Positions 1-9,731 of a DNA stretch of 64,000 bases are shown piece by piece (position 1 is the stretch's first letter; each line of letters opens with the position of its first letter). The DNA comes from CAZUGO01 sp964619935 (GTDB lineage: Bacteria > Planctomycetota > Phycisphaerae > UBA1845 > CAIVHJ01): contig CAZUGO010000100.1 of assembly GCA_964619935.1 (NCBI GenBank), forward strand, positions 95,457 to 159,456. The letters are read 5' to 3'. A program made the translations under genes and the position numbers. The notes under the pieces were generated by a model. That model searched no databases, had not been told where the DNA came from, and worked only from the letters and a program-made list of their open reading frames with translations.

Positions 1-2
1 GT

Positions 3-86
3 GTGGACATCTGTCGCATTCCGTGTGACGGCGTCGCCGCGGACGGCCTGGAGGAGCACATCATTCGCCGCGGATTGGGGCTCTAG
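3..86 (+). CDS. C-terminal end of an unidentified protein, cut by the window edge
   Basis: An open frame enters from the left edge and stops with TAG at 84-86. Only the last 27 residues are visible, ending EEHIIRRGLGL. Nothing diagnostic is present, so no function is proposed. The next gene starts 20 bases later on the same strand, so the two are probably cotranscribed. Confidence 0.45.
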   Translation: MDICRIPCDGVAADGLEEHIIRRGLGL

Positions 87-106
87 TCCGCCAAGGGTAC
101 CGAGGC

Positions 107-1213
107 ATGTCGATTGCAGTGCCGCACATCTCCGCGGGCCGACGGCGCCTGGCCGAGGGCACCCTTCAGCCCTTCGAGCGCCAACACCTCCAACCGGTCG
201 CCGATTTGTTCGCCCGGGTGTTTCTGCAGCGCGCCCAGGGCGCCAGCGACAGCCTCTGCCGACAGTTCGAGGAGGTATTCTTCGAGCATCCCTGGCAGGG
301 GTTGGCGGTTTCACCGTCGATGGTCTACCGGGATGCGGCCGGGGAGGTGGCCGGATTCTTCGGCGCCCATCCGCGGTTGCTGACGGTGTCGGGCCGGCGG
401 TTCTCCGCGGTGGCAGTGGGACAGTTCATGGTGGATCCCCGGCAGCGTGGCCGCGGGATTGCGCTGGCGCTGACCGAAGCGATTCTGGCCGGCCCCCAAG
501 CGTTGACCTTCACCACTTCGGCGGCCCCGGCCGCCGCCCGCATCTTCCGCCGGGCCGGATTCTGGACTCCGCCGTTTGCGGGCCTGCGCTGGCAGCGGCG
601 CCTTCAGCTTCCGCGGGCCCTGGGCCGACTGCCGGCCGCGCGGCGGGTCCGCCGGATCCTGGCCGCCGTTCCCTTGCGACGGATGCTGCGGCGCCGGAGC
701 CGGTCGGCCGCGGGCTGGCGCTGTCGCGCCCTGAGCGACCCGGCGACGTGGCAGGCCTTGCGCTGCGACCGGGGGTGGGGCACGATGCATTTCGTGATGA
801 CCGGCGCTCAGCTCGACTGGCTGTGGCAGCGATTGCAGCAGCACCATCGCGGCCGCCGACTGCGGATCACAGTGATTGAGGATGGTGCCGGGGTCAGCCA
901 GGCCTGGGTGGTGGATCGGGTGTCGGCCAGCGGCCATGCCAAGATCCTGGAGTTCTGCAGCCGGTCGCCGGACTGGGTCACGCCACTGACCGTTTTTCTG
1001 AGGGCGGCGGAAGAGGCCGGCGTGGCCAGCGTGCGCGGCGGTTGCCACACACCCGAACTGACGGTTGCGGCGGCCGAGTGTGCCGCCCGACTGGTCTACA
1101 CGACTCCGGCCACTGCATTCTTCACCCACCAGCGCCCGCTGCAACAGGCCGTGCTCAACGGCAGCGCTGCATACTCCGACTTGGACGGCGAGAGTTGGTT
1201 GCGGTTTCAGTGA
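107..1213 (+). CDS. GNAT-family N-acetyltransferase-like protein
   Basis: A 368-residue protein. Residues about 20-160 show the GNAT fold pattern, with the acetyl-CoA binding motif A at about 109-122 (VDPRQRGRGIALAL) and a following beta strand and helix ending in FRRAGF. The C-terminal half (about 230-350) may be a second, degenerate GNAT-like half; that is inference. GNAT enzymes move acyl groups from acyl-CoA to amines, but the acceptor cannot be read here. Long GNAT proteins of this type often sit beside exopolysaccharide genes, and the truncated upstream gene could belong to such a cluster. The ATG follows AAGGG at a workable distance. No membrane segment or signal peptide is seen. Confidence 0.7.
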   Translation: MSIAVPHISAGRRRLAEGTLQPFERQHLQPVADLFARVFLQRAQGASDSLCRQFEEVFFEHPWQGLAVSPSMVYRDAAGEVAGFFGAHPRLLTVSGRRFSAVAVGQFMVDPRQRGRGIALALTEAILAGPQALTFTTSAAPAAARIFRRAGFWTPPFAGLRWQRRLQLPRALGRLPAARRVRRILAAVPLRRMLRRRSRSAAGWRCRALSDPATWQALRCDRGWGTMHFVMTGAQLDWLWQRLQQHHRGRRLRITVIEDGAGVSQAWVVDRVSASGHAKILEFCSRSPDWVTPLTVFLRAAEEAGVASVRGGCHTPELTVAAAECAARLVYTTPATAFFTHQRPLQQAVLNGSAAYSDLDGESWLRFQ

Positions 1214-1250
1214 AGGCCGGATGACGTCGCCAGGGACGTGGCTTTGGACG

Positions 1251-1256
1251 TATAAT
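1251..1256 (+). promoter_or_regulatory. possible -10 element
   Basis: A perfect TATAAT hexamer lies in otherwise GC-rich DNA 57 bases before the zinc-ribbon gene. No convincing -35 box sits 16-18 bases upstream, so this is a weak promoter call. Confidence 0.3.
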
Positions 1257-1312
1257 AGGAAGGATGTTGGGCGTGGGTTCTTGCAGGAAGCGTCGGCTGG
1301 CGGGAGGCGCGA

Positions 1313-1738
1313 ATGGCTCATCGAAGTGGATTGGTTGCGGCGGGTGCCGGGCTGGTGCTCAGCCTGCTGGCGTGGGCGGCGAGCTATTGGCAGGTGGGCT
1401 ACAGCCTGGCCGGCCAGGGAACGCACCTGGTGTTGCTCCGCGCCGGCCAACTGACTTTGGGCTGGACCGAGCGCACCCAGCAGCGCGGCTGGAGTGCCTT
1501 GGGTTTCGCCGGGCTGAAGACTTCCTGGTGGCCCCGGTACTCCGCTTTTCCGAACACCTTCTGGAGCCTGGCCATCCCGCTGTGGATCTTCGCGGTTCCG
1601 AGCGGCCTGTGGGTCTGGCGGCAGTTGGCATTTCGCGATCGGCAGCGGCGGTGGGGGCGGTGCACCGGCTGCGGGTATGTTCAGCGCGGAGTGTCCGAGG
1701 CGGTGTGTCCGGAATGCGGCCGGTCGTTGGTCAAGTAG
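1313..1738 (+). CDS. small membrane protein with C-terminal zinc ribbon
   Basis: A 141-residue protein with a membrane segment at about 5-26, a second at about 83-103, and a C-terminal zinc ribbon using C117, C120, C132 and C135 (CTGCGY ... CPECG). This ribbon is common on small planctomycete membrane proteins of unknown role. The ATG has a strong GGGAGG five bases upstream. Function is unknown. A related ribbon is found intact at 42285 and as a fragment near 12355. Confidence 0.65.
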   Translation: MAHRSGLVAAGAGLVLSLLAWAASYWQVGYSLAGQGTHLVLLRAGQLTLGWTERTQQRGWSALGFAGLKTSWWPRYSAFPNTFWSLAIPLWIFAVPSGLWVWRQLAFRDRQRRWGRCTGCGYVQRGVSEAVCPECGRSLVK

Positions 1739-2193
1739 GCGACGCTGGCCAAGGAACGCGAACGACGCTACGCCAGGGCCGCGGATCCTGCTGCGGGTTC
1801 GCATTCCGACCGCATCTGGGAGCCGCTGCCACGCGGCTCGCAGGGGCACGTGAAAGAACGCCACGTCCCGGCACTGCCTCCTTCCCCTAAAGATCTTGCG
1901 CAGACCATGACGATCTATTCACAGTCACCACCGTGCAGCCTCGGCTGACGGTCTTTCTTGACCCTGTACCTCACCCGTGGTACTGAACAGGCGTGGTCAT
2001 GCATTCGGATGGATGACTGCGGAGATTGCATGTCGCGTGTGTGGCTCGGATGGCAGCGTCCCAACGGCGCTGCGGATGTTCGGGCCGGCGCGGCAGGCCG
2101 GCGGGCGTGAGTGGACCGTCGTACAGCGGCGTTCACACGGGCCCGACAATCCCCACTTGGCTCACAACCCACGGCAGGACAAGGAGAAGCTCA
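1739..2193. other. intergenic stretch without a recognised gene
   Basis: 455 bases in which no open frame has credible coding features. It ends with AAGGAGAAG, the ribosome binding site of the Cys-rich gene. A TTGACC box near 1952 lacks a convincing -10 partner. Nothing else was seen. Confidence 0.5.
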
Positions 2194-5100
2194 ATGCTGC
2201 GCCCAGGATCGGTTCGAGCGGCCGTCGTCATGGTGTGTCTGAGTGTGCATTTCGTCAGTGCCGCGGTGGTCACGGTTACGTTTTCGGGCGAGGTCACCGA
2301 CGTGGTCAACTCGGACGGCCTGTTGCCGATGCCCGTCGTGGCCGCGGGCGATGCGTTCACCTTGAGCTATGAATTTGACACGGCTACCGGCGATGGTGAA
2401 CCGTCGGTGAGCTTCGGGACTTATGCCCTGAGTTCGATCGATATGGTGATGGTCAACCTGGGGACCTTCAACGCACCCGGTGAGATCCGCGTGGTCAACG
2501 ACACCGACTACTCGGATGCGGTGACCGGAGAGGATTTCTTCGACGTGGATGCCTACGTGGTCGGCACTGGATTCGATCCGATCTCGATCGGTCTGGTCGG
2601 CAGCATGGACATGTCCGCAATTCTGGCCGATGACCAGATGTCGGTATTTGCCAACGACTCCTTGCCCGCGGCCTTGCCCGACCTGTCGGAATTCGAAACC
2701 CGGATTGTGGCGCTGAGCTACATCGACGATGAGGGCCGGTCGTTCTTCATTCAGGCCGACATCACCTTGCTGGAAGCTTCTGGCGATTGCCCCAGACCGT
2801 GTGACGACGGCGTGGATTGCACCAAAGACGCCTGCGTAGGCGGCGTGTGCGTCAGCACACCCAGCGATGCCCTGTGCGACAACGGCAACTTCTGTGACGG
2901 GTCCGAGACCTGCAATGGGATGGGCGGCTGCGAAAGCGGGAGCCCACCCAACTGCAATGACGGCAATGTCTGCACCGCTGATTCCTGCAGCCCCGATGAG
3001 AATCAGTGTGTTCACGTGCCCAGCGATGCGTTGTGCGACAACGGCCGAGCCTGCGACGGTGTGGAGGCCTGCGATCCCGATCTGGGCTGTCAACCGGGCA
3101 TCCCGCTCAACTGCAACGACGGCGTGGTGTGTACCTTCGATAGTTGCGACGAAGACACCGATTCCTGTGTGCATACGCCCAACAACGCGGTGTGCGACAA
3201 CGGCGATTCTTGTGACGGTGTCGAATTCTGCGAGGTCGCCCTGGGCTGCCAGGCGGGCGACCCGGTCGACTGCAATGACGGCGTGGCCTGCACGGTGGAC
3301 ACCTGTGACGAGACCACCGATGCCTGCGTGCACACCCCCAGCGACGACTTCTGCGACAACGGCGATTTCTGCGACGGCGGCGAGACCTGCGGCCCCGGCG
3401 GCTGCCAGTTGGGTACCCCGCGAAACTGCAGCGACGGAGTCGCCTGCACCGCCGATGCCTGCGACGAGGCGGCCGATGTCTGCGTGCACATGCCGCTGGA
3501 TTCTTTCTGCGACAACGGTGATGCCTGCGACGGCGTGGAGCACTGCGACGCACAGGCGGGTTGTGTGCTGGGTGCCCCGCCGAACTGCAACGACGGCATC
3601 GCCTGCACGCTGGACGCCTGTGATCCGAGCACCGGGGACTGCCTGCACACGCCCAGCGACGGGTTCTGCAACAACGACGATTTCTGCGACGGCGACGAAG
3701 TGTGCGGGCCGGCCGGGTGTGAACCTGGCCCGTCCCGGAACTGCAACGACGGTGTGGCCTGCACGATCGACTCCTGTGACGAGGCAGCCGATGCCTGTGT
3801 CAACACACCGCTGGACGCATTCTGCGACAATGGCGATTCCTGTGACGGGTCCGAGAGTTGCGATCCGGTGAACGGCTGTGCGCCCGGTGCTCCGCCCAAC
3901 TGCAACGACGGCATCGCCTGCACTTTCGACACCTGCGACCCGATCACCGGGGACTGCCTGCACACGCCCAGCGACGCGTTGTGCAACAACGGCGATTTCT
4001 GCGACGGCGACGAGGTCTGCGGGGCCTCGGGCTGTACCGCGGGCGAGCCGCGGAGCTGCAACGACAGTGTGGCCTGCACCGTGGACGCCTGCGACGAGAA
4101 GACCAACGCCTGCGTGCACCTGGCGCTGGACGCCTTCTGCGACAACGGCGAGATCTGCGACGGGTCGGAAACGTGCGATCCCCTGGGCGGCTGCCAGCCG
4201 GGCGTGCCGCCCAACTGCAATGACGGCGTGGTCTGCACCCTCGACAGTTGTGATCCGGCCAGCGGGGCGTGCGTGCACACGCCCAGCGACGCCCTGTGCG
4301 ACAACGGCCGCGCGTGCGACGGCCAGGAAAGTTGCGATCCGCTGGGGGGGTGCCTCCCGGGGACACCGCTGTCCTGCAATGACGGGGTGGTGTGTACGCT
4401 CGACAGTTGTGACGAGAAGACCGATGCCTGCGTCTACGCGCCGCAGGCCGATCTGTGCGACAACGGCGATTTCTGCGACGGGCAGGAGACCTGCGATGCG
4501 CAGGCGGGCTGCCAGCCGGGCACCCCGCCGAATTGCAGCGACGGGGTCGCCTGCACCATCGACCTCTGCGACGAGGGCACCGATTCCTGTGCGTCTGCGC
4601 CCAGTGACGGGTTCTGCAACAACGGCGACTATTGCGACGGCGTCGAAACCTGCGATCCGCTCACCGGTTGCCAGCCGGGGACGCCGCCGGATTGTAATGA
4701 CGGGGTGGTCTGCACCGTGGACTCCTGCAATGAGCTGAGCGACACCTGCAGCCAGGTCCTGGATCCCGACTTCTGTGACAACGGTGATTTCTGCGACGGC
4801 TTTGAAACCTGCGATCCAGCCACGGGCTGCCAGCCAGGGACCCCGCCGATCTGCGATGACCAGGTGGCCTGCACGGTCGACAGTTGTGATGAGGCCAACG
4901 ACGTGTGTGCCTCGGTGCCGCAGCATCTGTTGTGCAATGACGGCAACAGTTGCACCAACGATTTCTGCAGCTTCAGCGGGTGCGTGTTCGAGTTGACGCG
5001 CGGCGCGGAATGTGCCAATGCGGGCGACTGCGCCGCAGACGAGCTGTGTGAGAACTGCATGTGCGTGCCGTCCATGGAGATTATCGGGGCCTGTTGCTTG

Positions 5101-5802
5101 CCGCCAGGCGGCGGCGCGGGTCGCTCGCTGCCTGGTGACGACGACGACGACGGGGGCGAGTTGCCCGCCGGCGACGATGACGACGACGGTCCCGACGGCG
5201 ATCCACCGGCCGAACCAGCGCGTTCGGACTCGGGCGACAACGATGACGACGCCGCCGGCGAACTGCCGGTCGGGGATGACGACGACGATGCCGACCTGAT
5301 GGACAGTTGCGTGCCGCTTCGGGAGGACGAGTGCCTGGACCAGGGCGGCACGTTCCTGGGCGTCGGTAGCATTTGTCGCCCGGGCATTTGCGGCAGTGAT
5401 GTTTGCGAAGACGGGAAGCCGTGCGCGCTCACGCTGAAGTACACCGGTCAGGACTGCTCGGCCAGCGATCACTCGCAAAGCGACAGCTCGGTGGCCTGTA
5501 CGGGTGACCCGGCGCTGGCGGCCGAGGTCATGATCGTGGCGAACGATGACGACGAGGCCGGCGGCGGCCTGGTGTGGTTCACGGGCAATGTTCTGCTCGG
5601 CGACAACTTTGTGCTCGAGGCCGCCAACGCCGGGGAGGAGCGGCTGAAAGCAAATACCTTCGTCCACATCTTCGATATCGCCGACGGCAGCTTGTTGCAG
5701 AGGGTGAAGTTCCACACCTCGTGCTCGCAGCCGTTGGCGCTCGGTGATCAGTTCGGCGGGGTGCAGTTGGTCGGGTTTGTGGCCGAGGGTGATTGCCAAT
5801 AG
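2194..5802 (+). CDS. large secreted Cys-rich tandem repeat protein
   Basis: A 1202-residue protein. The ATG at 2194 was chosen because AAGGAG precedes it and residues 1-23 form a clean signal peptide; the open frame runs further upstream without such support. Residues about 24-195 form a beta-rich domain of the kind found on PEP-CTERM type secreted proteins. Residues 199-930 hold 15 tandem repeats of roughly 53 residues, each starting CNDGxxCTxDxC and continuing with CDNGxxCDGxExC. Residues about 980-1034 are Asp-rich spacers with three DDDDD runs. The last 125 residues contain LTLKYTG and HTSCSQPL and resemble a C-terminal domain (DUF7467-like) seen on other Cys-rich extracellular proteins. 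The protein is probably exported and disulfide-rich. No catalytic motif is seen. Adhesion or a surface structural role is inference. Confidence 0.8.
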   Translation: MLRPGSVRAAVVMVCLSVHFVSAAVVTVTFSGEVTDVVNSDGLLPMPVVAAGDAFTLSYEFDTATGDGEPSVSFGTYALSSIDMVMVNLGTFNAPGEIRVVNDTDYSDAVTGEDFFDVDAYVVGTGFDPISIGLVGSMDMSAILADDQMSVFANDSLPAALPDLSEFETRIVALSYIDDEGRSFFIQADITLLEASGDCPRPCDDGVDCTKDACVGGVCVSTPSDALCDNGNFCDGSETCNGMGGCESGSPPNCNDGNVCTADSCSPDENQCVHVPSDALCDNGRACDGVEACDPDLGCQPGIPLNCNDGVVCTFDSCDEDTDSCVHTPNNAVCDNGDSCDGVEFCEVALGCQAGDPVDCNDGVACTVDTCDETTDACVHTPSDDFCDNGDFCDGGETCGPGGCQLGTPRNCSDGVACTADACDEAADVCVHMPLDSFCDNGDACDGVEHCDAQAGCVLGAPPNCNDGIACTLDACDPSTGDCLHTPSDGFCNNDDFCDGDEVCGPAGCEPGPSRNCNDGVACTIDSCDEAADACVNTPLDAFCDNGDSCDGSESCDPVNGCAPGAPPNCNDGIACTFDTCDPITGDCLHTPSDALCNNGDFCDGDEVCGASGCTAGEPRSCNDSVACTVDACDEKTNACVHLALDAFCDNGEICDGSETCDPLGGCQPGVPPNCNDGVVCTLDSCDPASGACVHTPSDALCDNGRACDGQESCDPLGGCLPGTPLSCNDGVVCTLDSCDEKTDACVYAPQADLCDNGDFCDGQETCDAQAGCQPGTPPNCSDGVACTIDLCDEGTDSCASAPSDGFCNNGDYCDGVETCDPLTGCQPGTPPDCNDGVVCTVDSCNELSDTCSQVLDPDFCDNGDFCDGFETCDPATGCQPGTPPICDDQVACTVDSCDEANDVCASVPQHLLCNDGNSCTNDFCSFSGCVFELTRGAECANAGDCAADELCENCMCVPSMEIIGACCLPPGGGAGRSLPGDDDDDGGELPAGDDDDDGPDGDPPAEPARSDSGDNDDDAAGELPVGDDDDDADLMDSCVPLREDECLDQGGTFLGVGSICRPGICGSDVCEDGKPCALTLKYTGQDCSASDHSQSDSSVACTGDPALAAEVMIVANDDDEAGGGLVWFTGNVLLGDNFVLEAANAGEERLKANTFVHIFDIADGSLLQRVKFHTSCSQPLALGDQFGGVQLVGFVAEGDCQ
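2788..4983 (+). repeat. 15 tandem Cys-rich coding repeats of about 160 bp
   Basis: The repeats lie in frame inside the preceding gene. Unit starts are recognisable by tgcaacgacggc-like DNA at about 160-base intervals. Fourteen units are close to consensus and the last (CNDGNSCTNDFC) is divergent. High DNA similarity between units suggests past unequal recombination or conversion. Confidence 0.8.
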
Positions 5803-5964
5803 CGCCCCATGCCGGCGCCGGTGACGACGATGCCGGACCGGATGCCGGACCGTTCGCAGTGTCTTCGGCATGACCGGAAAGTGACCGCAGCCGCTGCCCG
5901 GGGCGCCCGTCCCAAACGGTGGGATCCGCGGGATGTACGATGTGGGCTGACGCCCGAGGAAATC

Positions 5965-7332
5965 ATGGCCCGTCGCCTGTCTGACTTTTTCAAGAGCGCT
6001 CGTGTGCCCGAAGCGGTCGGAGCTGAGCCGGCTGCGGCGAACGCCGAACCCGAGGCGCCGCGGATGATCGAGCTTGCCGGCACGAGGGTACCGGCGGTGC
6101 CGTCGGAGTTGCCGCAGTCCGAGATCGTTCCGGAGATCTTTGCCGACCTGGTGCTCAAGCTGGCGCACCTGGACTTGAACATCACGACCGAGCGCGTGGT
6201 GCAGCAACTGTGTTTGCCGCTGTCCATCGCTTCGGCCCTGCTGGAGCAGCTCCGCAGTGACCACTTGCTGGAGGTCATGGGCCCCACCGGTCCGTTCAAC
6301 TATCGCTTTGCGATCACCGATCGCGGGCGACAGCGGGCGACCTGGTTGCTGGAGAATTCGCAGTATGTCGGTCCGGCGCCGGTGTCGCTAAGCGAATACA
6401 CCCGGATGCTGGAGTATCAGTTTGGGAATCTACCGCCGGTGACGGCCGACGATGTGGCCGAGGTGCTCAGCAACCTGGTGCTGCCGGAACAGGCCCGCGA
6501 GGTGGTCGGCCTGGCGGTGTCGGCCGGGCGGAGTCTGTTCGTGCATGGGCCGCCCGGGGGTGGCAAGACCAGCATCGGACGACAGGTGCACGCCGCGCTG
6601 CACGGTTACTTGTGGCTGCCGTACTGCATCGCGGTCGACCGCCACATCATCCGGCTGTTCGATGCCCGCTTTCATCGGCGGGCGCCGTTGGGGGTGTCCA
6701 GCCAGGAGGCCACCGGGATGGATCAGCGCTGGGTGCGGATCACCCGCCCGTTCGTGGTGGTCGGCGGTGAGCTGAGCCTCAGCGATCTGGACCTGACCTG
6801 GGATCCGGGTCTGGGGTACCACGAAGCTCCGCCGCACATCAAGGCCAACGGCGGCACCTTCCTCTTGGACGATTTCGGGGCTCAGCCGGTCGAGCCGCAC
6901 CGCCTGCTCAATCGCTGGATCATCCCGCTGGAGTATCGGGTCGATCATCTGACCTTGCGCACCGGCCAGAAACTGGAGGTGCCGTTCCGGCAGTTGCTGG
7001 TGATCTCGACCAATCACGATCCCGAAGTGGTCATGACCCCGGCGCTGCTCCGGCGGATGGGGTACCGGGTGTACGTCGGTCCGCCGACCCACGAGGCCTA
7101 TGCCGAGATCTTCCAGCGCTATGCCCGCCGTCATGAGGTCGAGGTTCCTCCGGGCCTGGTCGAAGGTCTGATTCGGCGCTACGCTGCCGAGCAGCGGGAG
7201 ATCGCCAGTTGTCATCCGCAAGACCTGATTGAGCGCGCCCGCGACATCTGCGGCTACCACGACCTGCGATTCGCCTTGAATGCCGAAGTTCTCGATGTCG
7301 CCTGGAAGAGCTACTTCGGCACGGCGCGCTGA
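5965..7332 (+). CDS. AAA-type P-loop ATPase with N-terminal winged-helix-like region
   Basis: A 455-residue protein from the ATG at 5965, which has GAGGA four bases upstream. The frame is open back to 5809, but that part looks non-coding and would begin 7 bases after the previous stop. Residues about 50-135 look like a winged helix (ending YRFAITDRGRQRATWLL). Walker A is GPPGGGKTS at about 195, and a Walker B-like FLLDDFG lies near 299-305. Sensor-like ISTNHDP and an arginine-rich LLRRMGYRV follow. It probably acts as a remodelling or regulatory ATPase; the partner is unknown. It shares strand with the Cys-rich gene but nothing ties them functionally. Confidence 0.7.
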   Translation: MARRLSDFFKSARVPEAVGAEPAAANAEPEAPRMIELAGTRVPAVPSELPQSEIVPEIFADLVLKLAHLDLNITTERVVQQLCLPLSIASALLEQLRSDHLLEVMGPTGPFNYRFAITDRGRQRATWLLENSQYVGPAPVSLSEYTRMLEYQFGNLPPVTADDVAEVLSNLVLPEQAREVVGLAVSAGRSLFVHGPPGGGKTSIGRQVHAALHGYLWLPYCIAVDRHIIRLFDARFHRRAPLGVSSQEATGMDQRWVRITRPFVVVGGELSLSDLDLTWDPGLGYHEAPPHIKANGGTFLLDDFGAQPVEPHRLLNRWIIPLEYRVDHLTLRTGQKLEVPFRQLLVISTNHDPEVVMTPALLRRMGYRVYVGPPTHEAYAEIFQRYARRHEVEVPPGLVEGLIRRYAAEQREIASCHPQDLIERARDICGYHDLRFALNAEVLDVAWKSYFGTAR

Positions 7333-7536
7333 CCTGGGTCGGCTGTGATGCCGGTCGGTAGATCGTCGCCAGTGCGGATCGTGCGCCCACGGCCGCGCTC
7401 CAACCGTCCCGGCAACTCGGTAACCGGCAATCGATCCTGACGGACGAACGCCACCGGCCCGGTCGGGCGGAGCCGCGCCGCAGAATGCGGGACCGACCTT
7501 CATGAAGGGCTCCCTGGATTCGTTTGAACGGGTGCC

Positions 7537-9513
7537 CTACGTCCCGCTTGATTTGGCGCGGCAGCGCCAGGTGAAGAATCCAACCAGCAGCGCGAAGAGT
7601 CCGACACCCAGCAGGTCGCGCGGGGTCAGGGTGGTGATCTCAAAGGGCATGCGAATCGAGGTACCCGGTTGGACGGTCGTGCTGCGATAGACCGTGATCG
7701 CGGCGATGGCCACGCCCATGATGCCCTGGCCGCCGACCAGGCCGGATCCCAACAACACGCCGCGCGCTCGCCGGGCCAGGCGGGTCTCGGTTGAGCGAGC
7801 GGTTCGTTCCAGCGCACCGCGTAACAGTCCGCCCAGAAACACCGGCACCATGGTGGCCACCGGCAAGTACACGCCGACGGCAAACGGCAGCGAGGGGATG
7901 CGGGCCAGCTCGGCGATGATCGCCACGGCGGCGCCGCTGCCGATCAGGATCCACGGCAGTTTGTTCTCCAGAACCCCCTCGATCACGATCTTCATCAACG
8001 TGCCCTGCGGTGCCGATAGTTCCGCGCTGCCCAGGGTGTAGGCCCGGTCCAGCATCATGACGGTGCCGCACACGAAGACCGCAGAGGTCAACACACCCAG
8101 CAGTTCGCCGACCTGCTGCCGCCGCGGTGTGGCCCCCAGCAAGAAGCCGGTCTTGAGATCCTGGGAGGTATCGCCTGCGATCGACGCGGCGATGGCCACC
8201 ACGCACCCGACGGTCAGGGCGGTGACTTTGCCGGTGTCGTCGGTCCAGCCCAGCAGCAGAAACACACCGGCCGTGCCGATCAGGGTGGCGATGGCCATTC
8301 CGCTGGTGGGGTTGGAGGTCACCCCGACCAGGCCGACGATCCGAGAGGACACGGTGACGAAGAAGAACGCAAAGATGACCACGCATACCGAGGCGCACAG
8401 CCGCACGGCGAACGCGTCAATCCCGAAGACCGGCGGGACGAAAGCCAGAACCGCCGCAATCAGCAGCACGCCCAGCCCGACAACGCTCAGCGGCAGGTCG
8501 CTGGAGGTCCGCGCAACCGGGCTCGCGGACTCCTGTTCGCCCAGTCGTGACCGCAACTGCCGGGCCCCGATGCGGAAACTCTCGACCATGGTCGGGATGC
8601 TGCGGATCAGCGTGAGCAGTCCGGCGGTGGCCACGGCACCGGCGCCGATATAACGCACATATTTCTCCCAGAGGTCACCGCTGAGCATCTCGCGGATCAG
8701 CCGGTGCTCCTCCGGGTAGAGGGGCGCGGTGCGCTCGGCGCCCCACACGGCGATGATCGGAATGATCAGCAGCGAGGACAGCAACCCGCCGCCGACCATG
8801 ACGGCGGCGATGCGCGGACCCAGGATGTAGCCGACGCCGAACAGGGCCGCCGACAGCTTCATGCCAATCTGGGCCTTGGGAATGCCGGGGACAGCGCAGG
8901 CCACTTCCTTGGGAATGAGTTTGATCCAGCCGACCACGAACTCGAACGCGGCGCCCAGCCCCAGCCCCAGAAACACGTTGTGGGCCCGGGCGCCGCCGAC
9001 TTCGCTGGCCACCAGCACCTCGGCACAGGCCGTGCCCTCGGGGTAGGGCAGGTGGCCGTGCTCGCGTTCGATCAAGAAACGGCGCAGCGGAATCATGAAC
9101 AGCACGCCCAGCAGCCCGCCGCACAACGCCAGCAGGGTCATCTGCAACAGCGGCGGATCAAAGCCCCACATGAACAGTGCCGGCAGGGTGAAGATCACCC
9201 CGCTGGCCACCGAGCTGGAGGCCGACCCGATGGTCTGAGCCATGTTGGCTTCCAGGATCGTGCCCCGGACGCCGACGCTGCCCAAGGCCCGATAGGCGGC
9301 CACGGTCATGACCGCCACCGGGATGGATGTCGAGATGGTCAAACCGGCCTGCAGCCCGAGATAGGCATTGGCCGCCCCGAAGAGGATCCCGAAGAGGATC
9401 CCGGACACCGCGGACTTCACCGTGAACTCGAGGGGGCTGGCGCTGGCCGGGATGTAGGGCACAAAGACATCGCCGGCGGACACCGGCTGGCTGAGCCCCT
9501 GCTTGTCACCCAT
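7537..9513 (-). CDS. OPT-family oligopeptide/metal-chelate transporter
   Basis: A 658-residue, very hydrophobic protein with about 14-16 predicted membrane helices, near the usual size for prokaryotic OPT proteins. The N-terminal part has FGILFGAANAYLGLQAGLT, typical of OPT members, and internal SIAGDTSQDLKTGFLLGATP is also characteristic. The family imports oligopeptides or metal chelates using the proton gradient. The ATG at 9513 was chosen over upstream codons because GGGAG lies five bases before it and the protein then begins with a short polar tail. The gene is monocistronic, convergent with the ATPase gene. Confidence 0.88.
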   Translation of the reverse strand: MGDKQGLSQPVSAGDVFVPYIPASASPLEFTVKSAVSGILFGILFGAANAYLGLQAGLTISTSIPVAVMTVAAYRALGSVGVRGTILEANMAQTIGSASSSVASGVIFTLPALFMWGFDPPLLQMTLLALCGGLLGVLFMIPLRRFLIEREHGHLPYPEGTACAEVLVASEVGGARAHNVFLGLGLGAAFEFVVGWIKLIPKEVACAVPGIPKAQIGMKLSAALFGVGYILGPRIAAVMVGGGLLSSLLIIPIIAVWGAERTAPLYPEEHRLIREMLSGDLWEKYVRYIGAGAVATAGLLTLIRSIPTMVESFRIGARQLRSRLGEQESASPVARTSSDLPLSVVGLGVLLIAAVLAFVPPVFGIDAFAVRLCASVCVVIFAFFFVTVSSRIVGLVGVTSNPTSGMAIATLIGTAGVFLLLGWTDDTGKVTALTVGCVVAIAASIAGDTSQDLKTGFLLGATPRRQQVGELLGVLTSAVFVCGTVMMLDRAYTLGSAELSAPQGTLMKIVIEGVLENKLPWILIGSGAAVAIIAELARIPSLPFAVGVYLPVATMVPVFLGGLLRGALERTARSTETRLARRARGVLLGSGLVGGQGIMGVAIAAITVYRSTTVQPGTSIRMPFEITTLTPRDLLGVGLFALLVGFFTWRCRAKSSGT

Positions 9514-9647
9514 GAATGCTCCCGGAAAAAGAACAGGCGTCGACGGTGACGGGACCATAACATGACGCCACCGCGGCGTAAACCAAGAAGGGGCGCACAC
9601 CTAAGCGAGCAGCCGGTTCCTTGAATTCCTTGGACTTGGGGAATGGT

Positions 9648-9676
9648 CTGGCATCGAGGAGCGGTGGTGATAGAAT
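9648..9676 (+). promoter_or_regulatory. candidate sigma70-type promoter
   Basis: CTGGCA and TAGAAT are separated by 17 bases, matching consensus at 4 and 5 of 6 positions. Transcription would start near 9684, downstream of the ATG at 9675, which supports the later ATG at 9732 for the following gene. Confidence 0.4.
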
Positions 9677-9731
9677 GAAATCGTCATCTCGAGCCGCAAA
9701 AGTTTCTTTACCAACGGGAAGGGGGTTTCCG

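Noticed and set aside
1952..1981. TTGACC box as a promoter for the Cys-rich gene
   Set aside because: The hexamer 17 bases downstream (TACTGA) matches the -10 consensus at only two positions.
2191..6264. Antisense open frame of 1357 codons opposite the Cys-rich repeat gene
   Set aside because: It mirrors the sense repeats, has no signal peptide, domain or ribosome binding site, and arises because repeated GC-rich codons avoid stops on the other strand.
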